A stretch of DNA of 41,696 bases from Natrialbaceae archaeon (GTDB lineage: Archaea > Halobacteriota > Halobacteria > Halobacteriales > Natrialbaceae), in the NCBI GenBank assembly GCA_003559215.1, contig PWMF01000222.1, positions 1 through 41,696 on the forward strand, read 5' to 3'. The notes under the pieces are model-generated. The model was not told the DNA's origin. It did no database searches and saw only the letters and a program-made list of their open reading frames with translations. A program made the position numbers and the translations under genes. Of the stretch, positions 34,372-41,696 are shown piece by piece; positions within the stretch are counted from its first letter, which is position 1, and each line of letters begins with the position of its first letter.

Positions 34372-35124
34372 ATGGAGATACGCGAAGCGACCGACGCCGA
34401 CGCCGACACGATCCGTTCGATCGCCCACGATTCGCTCTCGTCAACCTACACGGACTTTCTCGGTGCGGAAACGATCGACAGCGCCATCGACCAGTGGTAC
34501 GGCGAGGAGTTCGCCGACGACATCGTCGACGATCACTCGCTGATCCTGGTCGTCGAACGCGACGACGAGGTCATCGGCTTCTCTCACAGCGAACTGGTCG
34601 GTCAGCAGTACAGCAACGGCCAGCTGCTGTGGCTCCACATCGACCCCGACGCCCGCGGCGACGGGATCGGTGTCCGGCTGCTCGTTCGCACCCGCGAGAA
34701 GCTCCTCGATACCGGGGCCGACCAGGTCCAGTGTTTCGTCCTCGAGGACAACGAGGGCGGCAACACGTTCTACACGGACCACGGCTTCGAACAGGCCGAC
34801 CAGCGCGAGGTCGAGATCGGCGAGGAGACGTTCACCGAGAACATCTACGTCGAAAGCGAGATCCAGAGCGGCGACGACTGGACCGCTATCGACGAACTCG
34901 AGGTCGACGGGCAGACGGTGTACGTCAGCTACGGCGACGCGGACCGGGGTTCGAAGGCACCGTTCTACGGCGCCTACGAGAGCGAGGACCAGGCCGACCG
35001 CTACGGCTGGCTCTGTGGGAACTGCGATTCGATCGACAACGCGATGGACACGATGGGCCGCATCGAGTGTAACTCCTGTGGCAACCGCCGTAAGCCGACC
35101 CGCTGGGACTCCTCGTACCTGTAG
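34372..35124 (+). CDS. GNAT N-acetyltransferase with C-terminal zinc ribbon (DUF5816)
   Basis: A 250-residue fusion. Residues 1-150 are a GNAT fold: EIREATDADADTIRSIA at the start, LLWLHIDPDARGDGIG with the acetyl-CoA pyrophosphate loop near 100-106, and NTFYTDHGFE late. Residues ~170-250 hold a halophilic domain ending in a zinc ribbon, CGNC and CNSC, of the DUF5816 type. It transfers an acetyl group from acetyl-CoA to an unknown amine, possibly a protein N-terminus or side chain. The ATG at 34372 is preferred over ATG 34348 because the TATA is 28 nt upstream of it. Confidence 0.87.
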   Translation: MEIREATDADADTIRSIAHDSLSSTYTDFLGAETIDSAIDQWYGEEFADDIVDDHSLILVVERDDEVIGFSHSELVGQQYSNGQLLWLHIDPDARGDGIGVRLLVRTREKLLDTGADQVQCFVLEDNEGGNTFYTDHGFEQADQREVEIGEETFTENIYVESEIQSGDDWTAIDELEVDGQTVYVSYGDADRGSKAPFYGAYESEDQADRYGWLCGNCDSIDNAMDTMGRIECNSCGNRRKPTRWDSSYL

Positions 35125-35125
35125 C

Positions 35126-35143
35126 GAACCGACGCGGTTCTTT
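35126..35143 (+). terminator. Hairpin terminator after the GNAT gene
   Basis: GAACCG (35126-35131) pairs with CGGTTC (35135-35140) around an ACG loop, followed by TTT. It starts one base after the GNAT stop codon. Confidence 0.5.
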
Positions 35144-35394
35144 CGGACCGTCGATTCGGCTCGGTTTCGATTCGTCTGGACGCCGCGAGACAGCGACGCG
35201 CTCGAGTAGGCCGTCCCTACCCGCCGAAGCGGTGGTCTCGGACCGTCGGCGTCGATTTCGTTCTCGCGGTTGTCTCCGTCTTCCAAGAGTTGCCCCCGCA
35301 TTACAATCCCTTCCTCGCTGGACGTATCCGACGAGTCGCGGTTTCGCTCCTGACGCCGTAGCACGGCGTTCGGCGATCGCGACCGTCACGACGC

Positions 35395-36864
35395 ATGAAC
35401 AGGCAGGACCACATCGTTCGCGGATTCAAGGCGACGCTAGTCGCGCGGGCGATATACATGATCTCGAGCGCGCTGTTGATGCTCGTGCTGGCGCGCTTTC
35501 TCCTCGATCCCGACGGCTACGGCGCGCTGTACTGGGCGATCGGCGTGCTCGCAGTGATCCAGCTGGTCGCCGATCTCGGCCTCGGTAAGTCGGCCGCACG
35601 ATACTTCTCGGAGTACAGCGAGCGCGATCCGGGACAGATCCCGCACCTGATCCGGACGACGCTGGCGCTGAAGCTCGGACTGCTCGCGGTCGTCACAACC
35701 GGCCTGCTGGTCGGCCACGAGTGGCTCGCCGCCGCGCTCGGCGACCCCGGTGCCGCCCCCTTCCTCGCCGCGGGAGCGCTGTATATCGTCGCCTTCTCCT
35801 TTAGTACCACCTCCCAGATCGCCTTACAGGGGTTCAATCGCTTGGGGTACAGCGCGGCGATCCAGGCGATCAGCGGCGCCGCCCGGCTGCTCTTCGCCGT
35901 CGCGTTCGTCGTGCTTGGAATGGGTGCACTCGGCGCGCTGTTTGGCTACATCGTCGGCTACGCGATCTCGGCCGCGGTCGGACTGACCATCCTGTACCTC
36001 GAGTACTACACCCGGTACGAGCCCGCCGAGGAGTACGAGCCCGGGCTCGCCCGTCGTCTCGCGGAGTACAGCGTTCCGCTGACCGCGACCCGAAGCGCGA
36101 ACGTGATCGACAAGCGCATCGACGTCGTCCTTGTCGGGATCTTCCTGACGCCCGCCGCGGTCGCGTTCTACCAGCTGAGCAAACAGATCGCCGATTTCCT
36201 TCTCGCACCGGCCGAATCGCTCGGATTCACGATTTCGCCGAACTTCGGCGAACAGAAGGCGACCGGCCAGCTCGAGAGCGCCCGCCGGATCTACGAGACG
36301 TCGCTGACGAACGTCCTCCTGTTGTACGTTCCCGCCACGGTCGGACTCGTCATCGTCGCCGACCCGTTCGTGACGATGGTGTTCGGCGCCGACTACGCGG
36401 GCGCGGTTCCGGTCCTTCAGATCCTCGCGGGCTTCGTTATCTTGCAGGCGATCACGAACCTGACTAGCGACAGCTTGGATTACCTCGGTCGGGCCCGCTC
36501 GCGGGCGATCGCGAAGGGGGCGACGTCGGTCGCGAACTTCGGACTCAACCTCGTCCTCATCCCGACCTTCGGGGTCGTCGGCGCCGCCGCGGCGACCGTC
36601 GCGACCCACACCGTCTACGTCTCGGTTAACCTCTACATCGTCCACAGCGAGCTTTCGCTTCGGCTCGAGACCCTCGCACGGACCGTCGGTCGGATCTGTG
36701 CGATTACGGGCGTGATGGCCGTCGCCGTATTGCTCGTGACGCCGCTGATCTCGAACCTCATCATGCTGTTCGTCGCGATCGGACTCGGCGTAGCAACCTG
36801 GTGGGTGCTCGCCGTGACGACCGGGATGATCGACGTTCAGGAAGTTCGTTCAGTCATCACGTAG
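35395..36864 (+). CDS. Polysaccharide/lipid-linked oligosaccharide flippase (MATE/MOP superfamily)
   Basis: A 489-residue protein with about 14 membrane helices of the MOP flippase superfamily. An N-terminal basic head (MNRQDHIVRGFKATLVARAI) leads to LVLARFLLDPDGYGALYWAI, and LAEYSVPLTATRSANVIDKR with IDVVLVGIFLTPAAVAFYQL is the mid-protein signature. These flip lipid-linked sugars for S-layer glycoprotein N-glycosylation or polysaccharide export; no glycosyltransferase is next to it. No clear TATA precedes the ATG, and the 270-bp gap upstream holds only the GNAT terminator. It ends 71 nt before the ATP-grasp gene. Confidence 0.88.
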   Translation: MNRQDHIVRGFKATLVARAIYMISSALLMLVLARFLLDPDGYGALYWAIGVLAVIQLVADLGLGKSAARYFSEYSERDPGQIPHLIRTTLALKLGLLAVVTTGLLVGHEWLAAALGDPGAAPFLAAGALYIVAFSFSTTSQIALQGFNRLGYSAAIQAISGAARLLFAVAFVVLGMGALGALFGYIVGYAISAAVGLTILYLEYYTRYEPAEEYEPGLARRLAEYSVPLTATRSANVIDKRIDVVLVGIFLTPAAVAFYQLSKQIADFLLAPAESLGFTISPNFGEQKATGQLESARRIYETSLTNVLLLYVPATVGLVIVADPFVTMVFGADYAGAVPVLQILAGFVILQAITNLTSDSLDYLGRARSRAIAKGATSVANFGLNLVLIPTFGVVGAAAATVATHTVYVSVNLYIVHSELSLRLETLARTVGRICAITGVMAVAVLLVTPLISNLIMLFVAIGLGVATWWVLAVTTGMIDVQEVRSVIT

Positions 36865-36906
36865 CGTGACGGGCGTCGTTCGGCGGCCTGCCCTCGCTCA
36901 TGAACG

Positions 36907-36916
36907 CTTATCAATA
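36907..36916 (+). promoter_or_regulatory. TATA box of the ATP-grasp gene
   Basis: CTTATCAATA is centred 24 nt before ATG 36936, supporting a leaderless transcript and this start in place of the ATG at 36900. Confidence 0.55.
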
Positions 36917-36935
36917 CCGTTCGTCTCTATACTGT

Positions 36936-38279
36936 ATGGCTGTTTCCGATTCCGTCACTGTCGGCGTGCTGAGCCTTCACACCAGCAAGGAGACGAAAGC
37001 GATACTCAACGCGACCGAGGAGTTAGGTCACGACACCGAGTGGCTCCGCACGGAGAACACGTCGGTTAGCGTCGTCGACGGGAGCGCCACGCTCGAGCCG
37101 TCGGTCGACGTGATCGCGAACCGGATGCTGCTATCGAACACCGAACAGCCCTGTGAGGAGCTCGGACTGGCGAACACCCTCTCGGGACTGGTTCCGATGC
37201 TTAACGGCCCCCAGTCGGTGCTGACGGCGATTCACAAGATGTCGACCGGCACGGCGCTTGCGGCCAACGATGTTCGGGTACCGGACGTAACCCTCGCGTT
37301 GGGTAACGCGAAGCTCAACGAGGCCCGCTCGCGCTACGGCGAGGAGGCCGTCTACAAGACGGCGATCGGTACCCACGGCGGCGGGACCTGGAAGGTCGGC
37401 CGGGACGATCCGATCAACGCGAAGGTCGGCAACCGGTACGCTTTCTTGCAGGAACTCATCGACCGCGAGGACGCGCGCCACCGGGACGTCCGGGTCTACG
37501 TCGTCGACGGGAAGATCATCGGTGCGATGTACCGCTACGCCCCGGACAACGACTGGCGTACGAACGTCGCCCTCGGCGGCGCCGTCGAGAACGCGACCGA
37601 CGACCTCCCCGAGGAGGCCCGCGACATGGCCAAACGGGCCAGCGACGCTATCGGGCTCGACTACGCTGGCGTCGACCTCGTCGAGGGTGAGGAAGGCTGG
37701 TTCGTCCTCGAGGTCAACCCCACGGCCGGCTTCAAGGGACTGTACGAGGCGACCCAGGTCAGTCCCGCACCGTACATCGCAAAGCTCGCGATCGAACGCG
37801 CCGGCGGCGAGGTCGACGACGACCGGGTCAGAGAGCTCTCGGCAGTGCTCGACGACTCGCAGCCCTCGGCCAAGCCGCCCGAGGCGTCGACGTTCGGCGA
37901 GGAGTCCGCGGTGATCGGCTACACCGAGGAGGTCGTTCTCTCGGGAACCAGCGGCTCGAAGACCGTCCTCGCGAAGTCCGACACCGGTGCGACCCGAACC
38001 AGTATCGACACCTCGCTCGCGGCCGACATCGGCGCCGGACCCATCAAATCGATCACGCGGGTCAAATCGGGCAGCAGCAAGACCTCCAAGAGCCGACCCG
38101 TCGTCGACGTCGTCGTCGGCGTCGGCGGCAACCAACACACCGTCACCGCGAGCGTCGAAGACCGCAGCCACATGGACTACCCCGTCCTGCTCGGCCGGGA
38201 CATCCTCGAGAACTACCAGGTCGACGTCAGCCGGCGGATCGATCGCGACGCGCAGGACAGGCCCGAGGAAGAGGAGTAA
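36936..38279 (+). CDS. RimK-type ATP-grasp ligase fused to a retropepsin-like protease domain
   Basis: A 447-residue fusion. Residues ~1-290 are an ATP-grasp ligase of the RimK/LysX type: VYKTAIGTHGGGTWKVG is the glycine-rich nucleotide loop, then VRVYVVDGKIIGAMYRYAP, and the metal-binding end FVLEVNPTAGFKGL. RimK enzymes join glutamate or another amino acid to a peptide or protein amine/carboxylate. Residues ~325-445 are a retropepsin/RimB-like domain (often called ATP-dependent zinc protease) with DTGATRTSID (D349) and YPVLLGRDIL. Bacterial RimK and RimB are separate neighbours; here they are one protein. It lies near an M14 deacylase and a GNAT, a set of tools for making and removing an amide tag. 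Substrate unknown. Confidence 0.9.
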   Translation: MAVSDSVTVGVLSLHTSKETKAILNATEELGHDTEWLRTENTSVSVVDGSATLEPSVDVIANRMLLSNTEQPCEELGLANTLSGLVPMLNGPQSVLTAIHKMSTGTALAANDVRVPDVTLALGNAKLNEARSRYGEEAVYKTAIGTHGGGTWKVGRDDPINAKVGNRYAFLQELIDREDARHRDVRVYVVDGKIIGAMYRYAPDNDWRTNVALGGAVENATDDLPEEARDMAKRASDAIGLDYAGVDLVEGEEGWFVLEVNPTAGFKGLYEATQVSPAPYIAKLAIERAGGEVDDDRVRELSAVLDDSQPSAKPPEASTFGEESAVIGYTEEVVLSGTSGSKTVLAKSDTGATRTSIDTSLAADIGAGPIKSITRVKSGSSKTSKSRPVVDVVVGVGGNQHTVTASVEDRSHMDYPVLLGRDILENYQVDVSRRIDRDAQDRPEEEE

Positions 38280-40888
<2,609 letters not shown>

Positions 40889-40894
40889 TCGAAC

Positions 40895-40910
40895 CGCGAT
40901 CGCTTTTTAT
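40895..40910 (+). terminator. T-tract terminator after katG
   Basis: A run of five T in CGCTTTTTAT (40901-40910) lies about 15 nt after the katG stop and fits an archaeal terminator. Confidence 0.45.
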
Positions 40911-40955
40911 CGGCTCGAGACCTCGTCAGTAGCGACTGCGAGTGACCACTCCTCC

Positions 40956-41549
40956 TCAGTCGGCCTCGTACTCCGCCCAGATGTACCGCGTCGCGACGCT
41001 GCGGTGCGGGCGCCACGTCTCGGCGATCTCGCGCATCTCCGCGCGGGTGAGCTCCTCACCGTCGTCGGCGTACAGGTTCTCGATCCCGCGACGAACCGCC
41101 AGATCGCCAAGCGGGAGGATATCGGGTCGCTCGAGGACGAACAGGAGGTACATCCGTGCGGTCCAGTCGCCGATTCCCTTGATCTCGGTGAGCGCGTCGA
41201 TCACCTCCTCGTTGGTGTGGTCGGCCAACCCGGATCGAGTGTAGTCGTTTGCCCGGAAGGCCTCGGCGGCGTTGCGGACGTACTCGATCTTGCTACGGGA
41301 GAGCCCGGCCTCGTACAGCGCGTCCTCGTCGGCGGCCAGGATGGTCTCGGGCGTTACCTCGCCGTCGAGCACGTCGAACACGCGCTCGCGGATCGCCGCC
41401 GCGCTGGCGGTCGACACCTGCTGGTTGATAATCGAGATGCAGAGTCGCTCGTACTCGGTCCAGTCCGGTTCCTCGTAGGGGTCGTGTCGCTCGACGAGCT
41501 CCGCCATCACGGGATCCCGGCGGAGCACGGGGTGTGCCTCTTCTATCAT
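40956..41549 (-). CDS. DNA-3-methyladenine glycosylase-like HhH-GPD protein
   Basis: A 197-residue base-excision repair enzyme of the HhH-GPD superfamily. Residues ~113-133 form the helix-hairpin-helix with IKGIGDWTARM, and the catalytic Asp is D149 in LPLGDLAVRRG; the helix before carries ISIINQQVST, typical of the AlkA/3mA glycosylase branch. It has no iron-sulfur Cys cluster, unlike EndoIII/MutY. The ATG at 41549 (MIEEAH) is family-like; a GTG at 41573 adds eight residues. Which alkylated base it removes is not deducible. Confidence 0.88.
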   Translation of the reverse strand: MIEEAHPVLRRDPVMAELVERHDPYEEPDWTEYERLCISIINQQVSTASAAAIRERVFDVLDGEVTPETILAADEDALYEAGLSRSKIEYVRNAAEAFRANDYTRSGLADHTNEEVIDALTEIKGIGDWTARMYLLFVLERPDILPLGDLAVRRGIENLYADDGEELTRAEMREIAETWRPHRSVATRYIWAEYEAD

Positions 41550-41628
41550 GCGCAGTGGCTGGATACGAAACACGGTGCCGGGAGCGCATATGCGTCTCGC
41601 TTGCGCGAGGGCGGGCGCAACGACGGCG

Positions 41629-41696
41629 TCACTCGAGGTGGTGGTAGTCGAGTTCGTACCCCGCCTCGAGGGCCTCTCGGATCTCCGGAGATCGGA
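41629..41696 (-). CDS. C-terminal tail of a gene cut by the window edge
   Basis: The minus frame reads SPEIREALEAGYELDYHHLE and then a TGA at 41629-41631, continuous to the last base. The residue composition and coding phase look real, but 21 residues are too few to identify the protein. Confidence 0.5.
   Translation of the reverse strand, partial: RSPEIREALEAGYELDYHHLE

Overview
The window is about 41.7 kb of GC-rich DNA from a halophilic archaeon (class Halobacteria, probably a Natrialbales-type genome; that last step is inference). The evidence is very acidic proteins, archaeal-only genes (transcription factor TFE, the tRNA methyltransferase Trm56, a Bat-type regulator, a haloarchaeal pilus operon) and many start codons lying 24-31 nt downstream of an AT-rich TATA-like element, the usual layout of leaderless haloarchaeal mRNAs.

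Region 1 (1-11.6 kb) handles acyl-CoA synthesis and organic acid uptake. It holds the 3' part of a phenylacetate-CoA-ligase-like gene, a UspA protein, two acetyl-CoA synthetases flanking a Bat-like regulator whose N-terminus is a decayed tyrosine-recombinase fold, then a two-part sodium:solute symporter (DUF4212 plus the large permease) and a second UspA. Together they look like an acetate or short-chain-acid scavenging locus with its own sensor-regulator. A 700-bp gene-poor stretch near 1.2-1.9 kb carries an IS200/IS605-type hairpin and an AT-rich island.

Region 2 (11.6-15.6 kb) is housekeeping: a small membrane protein, Trm56, a 29-residue membrane miniprotein convergent with Trm56, a membrane/winged-helix protein, and the tfe - DUF2110 - lipoprotein cluster.

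Region 3 (15.6-22.5 kb, minus strand) is a single overlapping operon for a type IV pilus-like machine: secretion ATPase, a double-domain TadC/GspF membrane protein, then five small proteins that each begin with a prepilin-like (class III) signal.

Region 4 (22.5-29.4 kb) is mixed: an SDR oxidoreductase, a broken acyl-CoA dehydrogenase, tRNA-Arg(CCT), TatA, a small unknown, a peroxiredoxin, an HD phosphohydrolase, a winged-helix protein, an XapX protein, an amidohydrolase/deaminase and a small membrane protein.

Region 5 (29.5-33.0 kb, minus) is the succinate dehydrogenase operon sdhCDBA.

Region 6 (33.1-38.3 kb) is the most interesting: an M14 aspartoacylase-like hydrolase, a GNAT acetyltransferase with a C-terminal zinc ribbon whose promoter is overlaid by a perfect inverted repeat, a lipid-linked-oligosaccharide-type flippase, and a RimK-type ATP-grasp ligase fused to a retropepsin-like protease domain. 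This resembles the amidoligase/peptide-modification neighbourhoods known from comparative genomics. The window ends with the catalase-peroxidase katG, an HhH-GPD DNA glycosylase and the C-terminal tail of one more gene. No CRISPR array, rRNA or complete transposon was seen.
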